In this document: piece by piece, positions 34,601 to 45,793 of the stretch | Layout: each line of letters opens with the position of its first letter | Numbering within the stretch: the stretch's first letter is position 1 | Source of the DNA: Cavia porcellus | Lineage: Eukaryota > Chordata > Mammalia > Rodentia > Caviidae | DNA: 64,000 nucleotides | Direction: 5' to 3' | Assembly: GCF_034190915.1 (NCBI RefSeq) | Contig: NW_026947484.1 | Span: 81,477,982 to 81,541,981 of the forward strand | The notes under the pieces: model-generated | The model's input: the letters and a program-made list of their open reading frames with translations, nothing else | Databases searched by the model: none | What the model was told of the DNA's origin: nothing | Translations under genes and position numbers: made by a program

Positions 34601-35012
34601 ATACTCTAAAGAAAAACAGACACTAAAATACCCAGTGCTGATCCTATAGTGTCATAATGTGAAACCCAGCAATAGTATTATTCTTTGTTCCGAGTGATAT
34701 TAGCCTGCTTGGGTTTGTTCAATCTCAACATAATTGAAGATATGGATAACTGCATGTATGTTTAAGGGTATAGGATTGATGACCATATTTCCAAGTTTTT
34801 GTTGGATAGCTGAACAGAACTGGTTACAGTCTCACTGTTTGAATCCCCACTTTATATGCTCCACTTTAGTATCTTGAATAACTATTTGTAAAAGGACAGT
34901 ATGTAAACATCAACTAGTGATTTCTTACTGTTTATTTTTTCTCTGAATGTATGTATTATTTCTACCCATTTTCTGTTTTGTTCAGTATTTTTTTAAATAA
35001 AATAAAAAAAAA
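31686..35012 (+). mobile_element. internally deleted L1 (half-L1-like), nested
   Basis: Flanked by AGAATCATGGAAGAC and AGAATCACAGAAGAC in L1 ORF1 and ending in poly(A). Contents: GC-richer 5'UTR, ORF1 from ATG 32457 (MGRGSNNKKSPG, an acidic/lysine coiled-coil-like N-terminus; first stop 32766), the rest of ORF1 with breaks, the first part of ORF2 to about 33695, then 3'UTR sequence. Most of ORF2 is missing. Internal 25-bp tandem duplication at 33197-33246. Confidence 0.7.
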
Positions 35013-36638
35013 AGAATCACAGAAGACTTCTGAATACAAACACATCAAGAAGATCTTAGGAGTGAGATATTGCAAGCCCTAAAAAAATCTCCACCCAGAC
35101 TGATACCCCACAAAACTATCTTTCAAAATTGATGGTAGAAAAACACACTTCCATGACAAAGAACACCTGAAGAAATTAATGAGCACCAAACCCACACTAC
35201 AAAATGTTCTAAAGGGCATTCTAAAAAGAGAACAAGGACTACAACTCCAACCAAAAGAATCCTTAAGGCAAGACAAGTAATTATAGAGGAGGTAAAAAAG
35301 GAAACCAACAAGAAAATAAAACAACAAGGGTAAGTTAATACCTATCATTATAAACAATGTAAATGATCTCCAATGAAAAGAAACAAACTGGCAGAATGGA
35401 TCAAGAACTAAGATCCATCAATTCAATATACTGCATAAAAGAAAAGCATTTAATTGAAAAATTCATATATTGAAAGTCAAAGCATGGAAAACAATACACT
35501 ATGCAATAAGAATCTATTAAAAAAAAAAAAAAAAGCAAGAGTAGCTATTCTATTTGTAGACCAAGTGGATTTCAGGCCAAGACTAATTAGGAGAGACAAA
35601 AAGGTTACTACATTCTTATAAATGGAGCAAGCCAAGAGAAGAGACAATGATAAATATATATGCATCAAATGCCAGTGCAACAACTGTATAAAACAAAAAA
35701 AATTTTTTTTTCTCCAGTCAGGGTTTCACAACAAAGTTCAGGCTGGCCTTGAACTTACTTTGTAGCCCAGGTTGGCTTCAAACTCACAATTCTCCTGCCC
35801 AAATGCCCAACTGCTGGGATTATAGGTATGCACCACCCCACCCAGCTTAAAACAAATATTAACAAACATGAAAAGCCAAAACAAATTTTTTAAGTAGTCA
35901 AATAAGCACTCATACAATGAGGTACCTCAATACTCCACTGTCACAAGTAGATCAACTAGACCCCCCAAAAAAAAATCAACAGAGAACTATCAGAACTGAA
36001 CCAAACTCTTGAACAAATGGACTTGGTAGACGTCTACACAGTGTTTCATCCAACATCAGAATACACATTCTTCTCAGCTGTACATGAAATGTTCTCCAAA
36101 ATAGACCACACACTAGCTCACAGAACATGCTTAAATAAAGTCAATGAAACTGAAATTATCCCATGCATATCATCAGACCACAGTGCATCAGAATTGGAAA
36201 TTAACAGCATAAAAACCCACAGAACTTCATCAACACATGGAAATTAAATAACACCTTCCTGAACAACTAGTAAGTCACAGATAAAATTAAAGAAGAAATT
36301 AGACAGTTTCTACAAGTCATCGGATAATGCCAATAAAACATATCAGAACTTATAGAACACACAAAAAAACGGTCCTGTGAGGGAAATTTACAGCAGTGAA
36401 TTCTCATATCAGAAAAAGAGCTCAAATAACCTAATGTTGAAACTCAAGGTCATACAAAAAAAGCAACTCAAGCCCAAAACTTATTCAAGGGAGAAAAATA
36501 TAAATATCAGAGCAGAAAATAATGCAATGGAGACTAAGAAAACAATAAAAGAATCAATGAATTGAAGAGCTGACGCTTTAAAAGATTAAATAAAATTGTC
36601 AAACCCCTTAGCCAAACTTATCAGAACCACCAAAGAAA
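35013..36638 (+). mobile_element. L1: end of ORF1 and start of ORF2, continued
   Basis: Continues the L1 broken at 31676 (GAAGACTTCTGAATACAAAC; AAAACTATCTTTCAAAATTG; endonuclease region with CTACACAGTGTTTCATCC and CATATCATCAGACCACAGTG). It stops in ORF2 near GCCAAACTTATCAGAACCACC without a poly(A). Confidence 0.8.
35712..35846 (-). repeat. B1 SINE
   Basis: CCAGTCAGGGTTTCACAAC, GGCCTTGAACTTACTTTG, and CACCACCCCACCCAGC; inserted in the L1. Confidence 0.88.
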
Positions 36639-36887
36639 TCAATAAGAGGTTGCTCAAAATACTAAAAATAGAAAATCCATTTGATTCAGCTATTCACCTT
36701 CTAGATCTTTCCAAAAGCTTTTAAGATATAACTCAGTGATGTATCCATAGCCATGTTTACAACAGCACAATTCATAATAATTACATCTTGGAAACAGGCT
36801 GTATGTGCATTAACAGATGAATGGATAAAGAAAATCTGGTATTTATATACAATGAAGTACTACTCTGCCTTAAAAGATGGATAACCC

Positions 36888-36964
36888 GGGGCAGGTATTT
36901 TGGTCAGCGGCATAAGCACCTGCCTTGCAAGCAGGCGGTCGTGAGTTCAATCCCTGGTACCGAC

Positions 36965-37034
<70 letters not shown>
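36888..37034 (+). mobile_element. ID SINE with (A)n(AT)n tail
   Basis: ID body flanked by ATGGATAACCC (36877-36887, 37035-37045). The tail is about 40 A's followed by about 15 AT units, so a microsatellite has grown from the SINE tail. Confidence 0.92.
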
Positions 37035-37038
<4 letters not shown>

Positions 37039-37254
37039 ATAACCCTGAGTCATCTGTAGGAAAATGGATGCACCTTGAGACCATAATGTTTAGTGAAGTC
37101 AGACACACAGCTCAAATATAATTGCATGTTTTATCTTATATGAAAAATTCATTACATACAAAAAGATAAAAGATAATAGGAAAAAAGAAAAACAAAAGGG
37201 ATTGTAATCCAGTATGGATAATATAACTAAACGTATACCCTGACTTAGTATATC

Positions 37255-37618
37255 TTATGTCTTGGTTACTTTTGTCTCATTACTGAGACAAAATACTTGA
37301 CACCCAAAATGAAGGAAGGAAAGTTCTGTTTAGCTTACAGTTTTTGGAGGTTTCAGTCCATCCTCAGCTGTCTCTAATTCTTGGTGGCATGGCTAAGGTA
37401 CAACCATTCATGGCAGCCGTAAGCGACAAAAGCAAACGGTAAAAAGAGAAAACTCACACCTCCTTTTCTGTATTATATAGTATGCTGGCTACAAAACCCT
37501 GAGTGGGGTACAGCACTCACACCAGTGCTAGACAACAAACTAATCACAAACACTAGATTTAGCCATCACCATGTCTGCATGAGGCCTGGGGGCAATCCAA
37601 ACACAAACCATAACATCT
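37255..37618 (+). repeat. unclassified interspersed repeat in L1
   Basis: Splits the L1 3'UTR between ATATCTTATGT and ATATCTTTTATGT. Inside: CTTGGTTACTTTTGTCTC, GAGACAAAATACTTGACACC, GAGGTTTCAGTCCATCCTC, CATGAGGCCTGGGGGCAATC. It resembles a repeat common in several mammals that I cannot name with certainty. Confidence 0.45.
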
Positions 37619-38309
37619 TATATCTTTTATGTTGTTTATCATATTAGCCTGGTTTTTAATTAATATAAATGACAATTAACTTTATAAGGTCTTATAAGAC
37701 AAATGAATCTGATGCTGGAAAAATGAAACAGGGTTGGAGGGAAGTGGGTTAAAAAGAACTGCAATGTGTTATGTACATGTATTATTTTCCTATAGTGAAT
37801 GTAATCATTATGTCCTGCACACATGTACTTATGAAAGTTTTTAAAAATCTATTAGAACTGGAGAAATCTCAATATGCATTTTTGTTGGTCAGCTCTATAT
37901 CACATTTCTTGAATGTGATAAATATATTGTATAGAGAAGCATATTTGTTTTTACTGAGATTACCAACTCACATAATTTTCTGCTATACTTATATGTAATG
38001 AATTATATAAATTAATTTTTAAATATTAAACCATCTTATTGCTCAAAATTGGTTGCAAAGTATTACTTGTTTGGTATATATAACTTGCTGGACTCAGTTT
38101 GCTAGGACAAAATTAAATCTATCAAGATATATCAGTAACACAGTAACCACTGGGAGAAAGGCCACAGAAGGCTTCTCACCCATCATATTCTGTCTTGATC
38201 TGAGAAGTGGCTACATTATTACAGTATTGCATTTGTAAAATTTTATTAAGCCAAACAGAAACAGTGAGCTTTTTTATGTAATAAAAGATACCTAAAGATA
38301 ATACTTAAA

Positions 38310-38450
38310 TCAGGTATGGTGGCACACACCTATAATCCCAGTACTTGCAAGGCTGAGGCAGGACGATCACTGAGAGTTCGAGGACAGCCTGGGCTATAAA
38401 GTGAGTTCAAGGCCAGCCTGAACCATAACATAAAACCCTGCCTCAAAAAA
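38310..38450 (+). repeat. B1 SINE
   Basis: CAGGTATGGTGGCACACACC ... AAAACCCTGCCTCAAAAAAG. Confidence 0.9.
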
Positions 38451-38804
38451 GACCAAAGGGGGGAAAAAAAGGATAAAGTGCATTTTATACATTTGTACCA
38501 TAAAAAGTACAGTACTTAATACCAAGATCCATTGGCAAGAAAGGGATTTACAACTTGAAAGATCTGCTACCTGGCCTGTAACTCCCTAGACAGTTTACTG
38601 CAGCATGTAAGTGCTCTAGCTCTATTCTAGCCTCTCATGGAACACTCACTGAATTCTACAGGGTGTAGACAGGTTAGACAGTACAAAGGAAGAGAGGGAC
38701 AGTGATCGGCTCCTGAGTTACATAAGCTCCATGACACAAAGCAAAAGGGAGTCTCTTAATGAGAAATTAAAACTTGAAGTTTTATTCCATGATTATTAAT
38801 CATA

Positions 38805-38910
38805 AGAGGCAAGTAACGAAGGTATCGTTTTTGTAGATCAGGAGTCGCAGTTTGGAAAGATTATGTAACCTGTCTAAGGTTTCACACTTTAGGAGCCTAA
38901 AACCATTAAA
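38805..38910 (-). repeat. MIR-like SINE remnant
   Basis: Reads TTGTAGATCAGGAGTCGCAG then AAGATTATGTAACCTG, the reverse-strand MIR core in order. Ancient. Confidence 0.5.
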
Positions 38911-39104
38911 GATTTTGAGATTTGAGTTTATGTCATTTAATTACAACACTGGTGCTTAGTTGCTTCCCTAACCTGCCTCCTCCAGCAAGTTGTTACTTAT
39001 CCTAAAGAAAAAGATGGTAGACACACATAGACATGTTTTAAATTTCCATTTTTCTCCAGCCAATACCTAAACCCTAAACCCTGTGATGCTTGATGCTTAC
39101 AGGG

Positions 39105-39108
<4 letters not shown>

Positions 39109-39146
<38 letters not shown>
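39109..39146. repeat. (GT)19 microsatellite
   Basis: Uninterrupted dinucleotide run; likely polymorphic. Confidence 0.98.
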
Positions 39147-39148
<2 letters not shown>

Positions 39149-39494
39149 AAACTTCTGCTTAAAGGACAAGTCCCAGTTTTCTTCATACTTCATACTAAGC
39201 ACACAGGCATGTATGATGCTGAGGAGAGGCTGAACTTAATCCAGAATAAAGTCTAGCTAAAGCAGACCCACATCACCATCTCCACTGCCCTACTTATTCC
39301 CATCTTTGGAAGGTAATATTAACACCAAGAAACAAAAATGAAGGAATTAATAAAGGAGACAGACAAAGAGCGGTAATTGTTATTAAAGCCAAATAATGTA
39401 AGACCTGAAGACTGATCGCTGAATTTGCCAATGTGACTTTTCTAAGAAAAGTTTTGGTAAAATAGGGAGGTAAACTGGTCAAGAACAGAACAAA

Positions 39495-39640
39495 AGCTGA
39501 GTGTGGCAGCACACAACTATAATCTCAGTACCAGGAGGCTGAGGGAGAGAGATTGTCATAGATTCTAAGCCAGCCTGGGCTAATAATGAATTCAAGGCCA
39601 CCGTGAACAGCATAGTGAGACCTTGTTTCCAAAAAACAAA
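39495..39640 (+). repeat. B1 SINE
   Basis: AAGCTGAGTGTGGCAGCACAC ... GTGAGACCTTGTTTCC. Confidence 0.88.
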
Positions 39641-39962
39641 CAAACAAAAGAAGCAAAGACACTAGAGACTACACTATAGGCTGTTCTTTTGAGGAATTTT
39701 GCAATGAAGAGTCAGAGAAGGCAGTTGTTGGGGTTAGGGGAAAAAGTGATTTTCTTTACAATGAGAGCAAAGGTATTTCTATGGAGAAAGAAAAATTAAT
39801 GTCAGGTGACAAAAACAGAATTTAAATCATTATTATATAGCCAGTCTCCTACTTTCTAACCTTAAAAACATTCTCAATGTTCTACTCAAAAAGACCAAGA
39901 TGATTATGTAATACTTTGATTATATATCCATGTCAACTATGTTTGTAGAATAAAATCCCAGA

Positions 39963-40128
39963 AATTAGCTGGGTGTGGTGGTATACACCTATAACCTCAA
40001 CACTCAGGAGGCAGAGGCAGGAGGATCCTTTCAAGTCTGAGACCAGCCTGGCCTATAAGTGAGCTCATAGCCAGCCTGAACTGCCTAGTGAGACCCTGTC
40101 TCAAAAAGACAAAAAAAAAAAAAAAAAA
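39963..40128 (+). repeat. B1 SINE
   Basis: TTAGCTGGGTGTGGTGGTATAC ... GACCCTGTCTCAAAAAGAC plus a long A-tail. Duplicated internal block present. Confidence 0.9.
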
Positions 40129-40334
40129 ATCCCAGAAGAGTTTACTAGAATGAAGAATCTGCACATTTTAAAAAGTAGGACATATTGGCAAAAGTCAACC
40201 CATATTTCTACCAATAGTTTATGAAAATGTGTACTTCTCTATACTCACCAGTTCCAGTCTTACCATTTTACTCATTTTTTTGCCAATATATATTTTAAAT
40301 TAAAGTATAAATTTGTACTTTTTTTCCAAATAAA

Positions 40335-40632
40335 ACTTGGGATTGTAGGCAAACAGTTTCAAGGTATTCAGGAGGCTGAGAAAGATCACAAGTTCAAGGC
40401 CAGGCTGGGCAACTTAGGAAGCCCCTGCCTCAAAATAAAAATAAAGAAGCCACGCATGGTGGGGCACACACATACAATCAAGCACTGTGGTAGGCTGAGA
40501 CAGGAGTATAGCAAGTTAAAGCCCAGCCCAGGCAACTTAGCGACTTAGTGAGATCTTATCTCAAACTTTTACATTTTTTTAAAAGGTTGGAGATGTAGCT
40601 GAGAAAACCCTAGGTCTAATTCCCAGTACAGA
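40335..40632 (+). repeat. B1 and B1-dID composite
   Basis: A short B1 (40335-40440), then a full B1 (40445-40570), then an ID-like part (GTTGGAGATGTAGCTGAG ... TCTAATTCCCAGTAC). Confidence 0.75.
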
Positions 40633-40667
40633 AAAACTAACATATTTAAATAATAAATAAGTAAATG

Positions 40668-40745
40668 AGGGCTGGAGATGCAACTCAGCAGAATACTTGC
40701 CTAGTATGTGCAAGGCCCTGGCTTCAAGCCCCAGGAACTCGAAAA
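40668..40745 (+). repeat. ID SINE, older type
   Basis: GGGCTGGAGATGCAACTCAGC ... CTTCAAGCCCCAGGAAC. Confidence 0.8.
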
Positions 40746-40784
40746 CAAAAAATGACAACAAAAAAATACTAACATCCTTGGTTT

Positions 40785-41335
40785 GGTTTGTCGATTTCTT
40801 AGAAATTTAAACATAAATTTACATTCCTAAGTACCTACTCCCAAAAAATGGAAATTATGTGTTCATGCAAAGATTCCAAAAGCAAGTCCATGGCAGGATT
40901 ATTCACAGTAACCTAAGAATGAACGCACACACATGCCCATGTGCTGACGAACAAGTAAACAAAATGGTGGTATGTATGTAACACAAGGGACCACTCAGCC
41001 ACTGTAAAAAAGACAAAGCACTAATGCATGCTACAACATGGTGAACCTCAAAAACACCACAGTGAGTCAAAAAAGTCACACACAAAAGACAACAGTTAAA
41101 GTAGTATCTAGAACAGACAAATCAGTAGAGAGAGAAAGCTGACAGGTAACTGCCTGGGCTTCACAAAAAACGGGGAGTGACTGGGTTTCCTTTCGGAGAT
41201 AGTAAAAAATGTTCTAAAGTGATGAGGATGATGCTTGCATAACTAAATATACCTTTAAAATGCTGAATTTTACATTTTAAATTAGCGAGTCACAGGTTAT
41301 CAGTTATACCTCAATAAAGCTGTAATTTTAAAAAA
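40785..41335 (+). mobile_element. ancient L1 3' end (L1M type)
   Basis: Ends TATACCTCAATAAAGCTGTAATTTTAAAA; upstream AATGCTGAATTTTACATTTTAAATTAG and ATGGTGAACCTCAAAAAC are landmarks of old mammalian L1 3' ends. No open frame. Confidence 0.7.
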
Positions 41336-41645
41336 CAGGAAGACATCCTACAGGTTATAAAGTAGACAAAAATGATCCCATTTTTTGTAGGAACTCTCTC
41401 TTGTATGTTCTAATCACAAACTTACAAACATTCTCAAACACAAACATACACACACAACAGGTGCACACAAAAATTCCTGAAAGGTATAAATTAATTAACC
41501 TATAACAGTCATTTGCTCTTGGTTGCAGAATACAGAGAAACTGGTATTTTCACAAGAGAAAATAGAAGATTCCATGACCATTTTGCTTATTGTCTATCCT
41601 GGATTTAAAGTTAGTAGTATCTTTTGTGGGGAAGTAAGGAGGTCG

Positions 41646-41834
41646 TCCTGGGGATTTAACCCAGGACCTCACACATGTTAGGCCCATGGTCTGCCACCAA
41701 ACTATACCCCTAGCCCTTTTTATTTGCAAACTGGAACTATGTTGCTCAGGGTGACCTTGAACTTGCAATCAATCCTCCTGCATCAGCTTCCTGGGTAGCT
41801 GGGATTATAGGTAAGCACCACCATGCTTGGCTAT
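41646..41834 (-). repeat. B1-dID composite SINE
   Basis: Minus strand: B1 (41735-41834) followed by an ID-like unit (CCTGGGGATTTAACCCAGG ... AACTATACCCCTAGCCC). Confidence 0.8.
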
Positions 41835-42475
41835 ATAAAAAAAATTTTAAATGGGAACATATATTACTATTTTAAATATTTTATTCACTATTTTAAAATA
41901 TTAAATTTTAAAAGCTTGAATTTTATACCACCGTCCCAATTTCTGAATCAAACCTTCCCGACTCATTAAGTCACTGGTCTAATAAAGTATTCTTTCTGGT
42001 CCTTTTAAAAATTAGGTAAGTCTTTTAAAAAATTACTCTAGTCACCAAAAATGCCTTAAATGAATACCTCTCTCAGAGGTGACAGTGCAGCACAGCTGGA
42101 GTACAAAGCATTGTAAACTGCCAAGTTTCCGGGACAGGACAAGTACTACTACACTTGTGGGGAAAAAGAGCTGTTCAAAACGCTGAAGACAGAGCCATCT
42201 GGCATACACTCTAGCACAATTCCAAGACTGGTAGTAGCAAGAGGGGCTTTTATCTCCTTTTAGTCAGATACAAAAACACTAGCTAGCTTTCTGAAAGACA
42301 TATTCAAAAGAAAGCTAGCCTGCTATGGGCAGTAATATGAGAAGTAACAGGGATACTGGAAAGGTACTGGAATGTTAAAAAAAAAAAAAAAAAAAAAAGG
42401 CACCCAGCTTTCAGGTATGCAGTTTAACCACAAGGACAAGCTTCAAAACTAGGAAGAAAAATATAAAAACTGAGA

Positions 42476-42632
42476 GAAGCTGGGCATGGTGGTACACACC
42501 TGTAATCCCTGCACTCGAGGCTGAGGAAGGATGATCGCCACAAGTTTGGGGCCAGCCTGAGCTACACAGTGAGTTCAAGACCAGTCTAAAACTATATAGC
42601 AAGAGCCTGTCTTGAAACACCAAAAAAAAAAA
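42476..42632 (+). repeat. B1 SINE
   Basis: AAGCTGGGCATGGTGGTACACACC ... CAAGAGCCTGTCTTGAAAC. Confidence 0.9.
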
Positions 42633-42743
42633 GGCCAACTAAGACAAAGTGTATAAACATTCTCTCCAAACCTTTTGCAGGATGACCTAAAAAAAAAAAT
42701 TAATTTTGAAATATAGGAATTTTTTAAATGAATAAAACATTTA

Positions 42744-42747
<4 letters not shown>

Positions 42748-42776
<29 letters not shown>
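42748..42776. repeat. (AT)14 microsatellite
   Basis: Uninterrupted TA run. Confidence 0.95.
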
Positions 42777-42779
<3 letters not shown>

Positions 42780-44010
42780 GCCAATGTCTTCCAGGTCTGG
42801 TTTTTGCCTTTATTAAAGTAATGCATGTACTCAAGAAACTTTAACCAGTATATAAAACTATAGAGAAGTAAAGCAGTAATGCCAATTCTAATGTTAACTT
42901 TATGAAACGAAGGACAGCTCAGATTCAGTTCCACCAAAAAAATCTACCATCTAGCTACAGCTGTTACTAAATTTGTTTATATTCTTCTAAATACAATTAT
43001 TTCTAAAATGTATGAAGCTGTACATTTTTTATCTAAAACTACATACAGTTAATGAAGAGAAAAAACCTTGTCAGACCTAGCACAAATGAGTACTCAATAA
43101 ATGTAAGTAAAGGAACTGACTTAAGCCTGGAGCTGAACCTCGGAACCCGTGTTTTCACCTCGCTGGACTATACATGTGTAGAATATATTAATATGTACAC
43201 ACAGAAAAAAAAAAATCAAAAAGGTACAGACTAGCCCATCAAACTGGGCTACTTCTGGGGAGCAGGAGCATGAAAACAGGATGTTGTTACAATAAATTAA
43301 GACTATAAAGCAACTGAGTACTTCTGACACATTGCCGTCCTACGGGTCGCAGATTTTCACAAAGGGAAAGAAAAACTCAGTGTCTTCTTACAGAACTTTA
43401 TGCTGCTGCTTTTTTACATATTCTTATCCTCAGTGATACTCAAGAAATAGAGGAAAGAGACAACAGCTACTTGTTCCTGTAGAATCCAACTTCATCCAAT
43501 GAGGAGGAAGTAGAAAGGTTTAATAGCTGGAAAAAAAGCAGAACCTTGCTGCTTCTGGTCCTATGACCTCGAGATTCCCAAAGGGTTAGCAGAAGTAAAA
43601 TACACAGCTATTTGAAGGGTAAAAATTATTTAAAGTAAGTTGGATGGAAATCCTTTAAGGATTTAAGTTACGAAAATTTATTTAGCATAGCTTAATAACT
43701 TAAATATGTCTTTCAAGGGTGCTACATATTCCCATATCACCTTACTTCCTCTACCCCACCTCACTCAACATACTTGTCAATTATTAAATTTTCTGGCATA
43801 TAAAATATATCTGGATAAAATATATTACCCACATTTCTAACAGAGCAGGGAAATAGCATGAAACTTCCACTGTCAGATATTAGTAGGCCTGACTAAACAC
43901 ATCTATGAGCTTTGAATTCTAATAAGATGACAATATTACTTTTTTTATTTTATTTTTTTCAATTCTATCTTGTTATCCTTAGAAAAACCGAACGTTCACT
44001 TAACTACAGG

Positions 44011-44185
44011 ACAAGCTGGCCAGTGGTTAATGGTAAACTCTCTGAACCTGGATTGCCTACATTCAAATCCTACTCTGCCATTTACCAACTGTGAAAGTTA
44101 TACTCTCTGGCCTCAATTTCCCCATCTATAAAACTAGAGTAATAATAGTACTTACTCTTTATGTCGCTTTGAGAATTAAAGGACT
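44011..44185 (+). repeat. MIR SINE
   Basis: AGTGGTTAATGGTAAACTC, CTACATTCAAATCCTACTC, CCTCAATTTCCCCATCTATA and AATAATAGTACTTACTC appear in exact MIR order. Confidence 0.9.
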
Positions 44186-44189
44186 TTAA

Positions 44190-44330
44190 AGGCTGAGATA
44201 GAAGATTATAAGTTCCAGCCCGTCGTGCGCAACTCAGTGAGACCATATCTCAAAGTAAAATTAAAGGGCCGGGGATATGGTTGAGTGCAAAGGCCCCAGG
44301 TTCAGTCCCTAATATAGTGAAGAGTAGGGG
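44190..44330 (+). repeat. B1-dID composite, 5'-truncated
   Basis: B1 end (AGTGAGACCATATCTCAAAG) joined to GGGCCGGGGATATGGTTGAG ... GTTCAGTCCCTAATA. Confidence 0.75.
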
Positions 44331-44699
44331 GAGCATAACACACACACGAGTTTTTTTAATCAGTTAAAGTTTATTGGTACATTTTAGATATACACAACGA
44401 TCACATTCATCATAGGGAATTTGTACCTGTACACGATATTCTTATACAAGGTGTTTTGAATAACACCTCACATATAATGACCACCATACAAGTGTTACAC
44501 GCTATTCTTAATAGTCAAAAATTTTAACAAAAACAAACTGAAACCACTTCATGCCTTAAAAGAGTGCTCATGTAAGAAAAAAAAAAAGTAAAAAAATAAA
44601 AAGAGTGCTCATGTAAGAGGTAGCTAAGGGGATTAAAGTTCAGAAACTTTCCATTTTCATAAAAACCAAAATTGCATTAAAACATACAACGCACAGTCT

Positions 44700-44824
44700 T
44701 TTTTTTTCTTTTTTTTTTTTTTTTTTTTTGGTCTTTTCTCCTTTTTATCGGTACCAGGGATTGAACTCACGACTGCCTGCTTGCAAGGCAGGCGTTTATG
44801 CCGCTGAGCTAAATCCCCAGCCCC
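44700..44824 (-). mobile_element. ID SINE beside the ERMP1 exon 4 donor
   Basis: Near-consensus ID, same orientation as ERMP1, flanked by perfect ACAACGCACAGTCT (44686-44699 and 44825-44838). The insertion lies 21 bp inside intron 4, with its long A-tail (T-run on the plus strand) on the far side. The duplicated target ends 6 bp before the donor GT. Confidence 0.95.
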
Positions 44825-44845
44825 ACAACGCACAGTCTCACCTAC

Positions 44846-44951
44846 CTGTTTGGAACACAAGTTCTTTCCCTCCGACACCTGCTGCTTCCAGGTTAATAAA
44901 TGCACGAATCAAGCTGGCCCATGGATGCTGAGTAATGAAACCATGACTGGC
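44846..44951 (-). CDS. ERMP1: ERMP1 coding exon 4 (residues 254-289)
   Basis: Acceptor CCTAAG|GCCAGT, donor AAACAG|GTAGGTG, 106 nt. Starts [11 protein letters not shown] and contains INLEAAG, with E275 as the expected further zinc ligand. An ID SINE lies 21 bp beyond the exon end in intron 4 (44700-44824); its target-site duplication covers intron positions +8 to +21. Confidence 0.97.
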
Positions 44952-45300
44952 CTTAGGGAGAAAGAGAGAAACAATCTTTTAAGTTTCTGATATGAGAAAA
45001 ATAACATGAAAACAAAATAGTAATTTCCCAAAGATGCATTTCTAGGAAAAAAAAAAAACGCTTGTAGTTCTATACTTAATAACCATGTGCAGGCTGCTCA
45101 ATGAAAAGCTATCTATCACAAAGGCAGCCTGATTACTATGAGTGGTGCTAAACAACATTACTGGAAAGTGTGAGGCTGTGCAAAGAAAGAGCAGAGAAAA
45201 CAGAAGCAGAGAGAAGATACAACCCATATGGCTAGGCATTCATGCTGTGTGCCTGCTTAGACACATCTCTGAGACAACAGGGCCAGAGAAGACCGGAGGA

Positions 45301-45556
45301 AGCAGCTGCGGTGCACACCTGTAATCCCAGCACTCAAACAGGCCACAGCAGGACTAGCACAGTCAAGTTCAGCCCAGACAATTCAGTGACTGAGGTCCAA
45401 TTTTTACAGTGTTTAAAAAGACTTGGGATCGGGGGCTAGGGCTTTAGCTCAGTGGCATAAGCACCTGCCTTGCAAGCACTGTGAGTTCGATCCCTGGTAC
45501 CAATACAAAAAAAAAAAGACTTGGGATCAACTCAGTGCAAAAGGCCTAGAGTCAAT
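45301..45556 (+). repeat. B1-dID composite, interrupted by an ID
   Basis: B1 45301-45420, then after the nested ID its ID-like part (CAACTCAGTGCAAAAGGCC ... AGTCAATCCCCAGTA). Confidence 0.75.
45431..45512 (+). mobile_element. ID SINE nested in a B1-dID
   Basis: Flanked by AAAAAGACTTGGGATC at 45415-45430 and 45513-45528. Shows that ID insertion continued after B1-dID activity. Confidence 0.92.
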
Positions 45557-45793
45557 CCCCAGTATTTAAAAAAAAAAAAAAAAGAATCACACTGCCACTC
45601 CCAGAGCGGCTTGTTCCAAACTGAGTTTTACAAATATTGACCATGTCTACATATATTGATTTTTAAAACAGTGCAAGATAAAATATTTCTCTGCACATCA
45701 TTTTGATACTACTCACATGAATAAAAATCAATGTTAGTTAGCTTTTATTACCCTTATTAATCAAGCTGAGTACTCAGAATTGTAAAATCTCAC

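Larger units (their letters stand above)
36638..37830 (+). mobile_element. L1 ORF2 3' end and 3'UTR
   Basis: ACTAAAAATAGAAAATCC, ATGAATGGATAAAGAAAATC, CAATGAAGTACTACTCTGCC and CTTGAGACCATAATGTTTAG are L1 3' landmarks. Interrupted by an ID (36888-37034) and by an unclassified repeat (37255-37618). Probably the other half of 29200-29806. Confidence 0.75.
24970..44845 (-). other. ERMP1: ERMP1 intron 4 (19.9 kb)
   Basis: The largest intron, built mostly of plus-strand L1 sequence (25391-27990 and 29200-37830, nested), hence antisense to ERMP1. It also carries many B1/ID copies, an old L1 3' end (40785-41335) and a MIR (44011-44185). I see nothing recognisable in about 37830-38300, 38460-39100, 39150-39490, 41340-41640, 41840-42475 or 42780-44000, apart from items listed separately. 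Confidence 0.9.
44952..45793 (-). other. ERMP1: ERMP1 intron 3
   Basis: 0.84 kb. A B1-dID interrupted by an ID (45301-45556). Remaining sequence shows nothing recognised. Confidence 0.9.
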
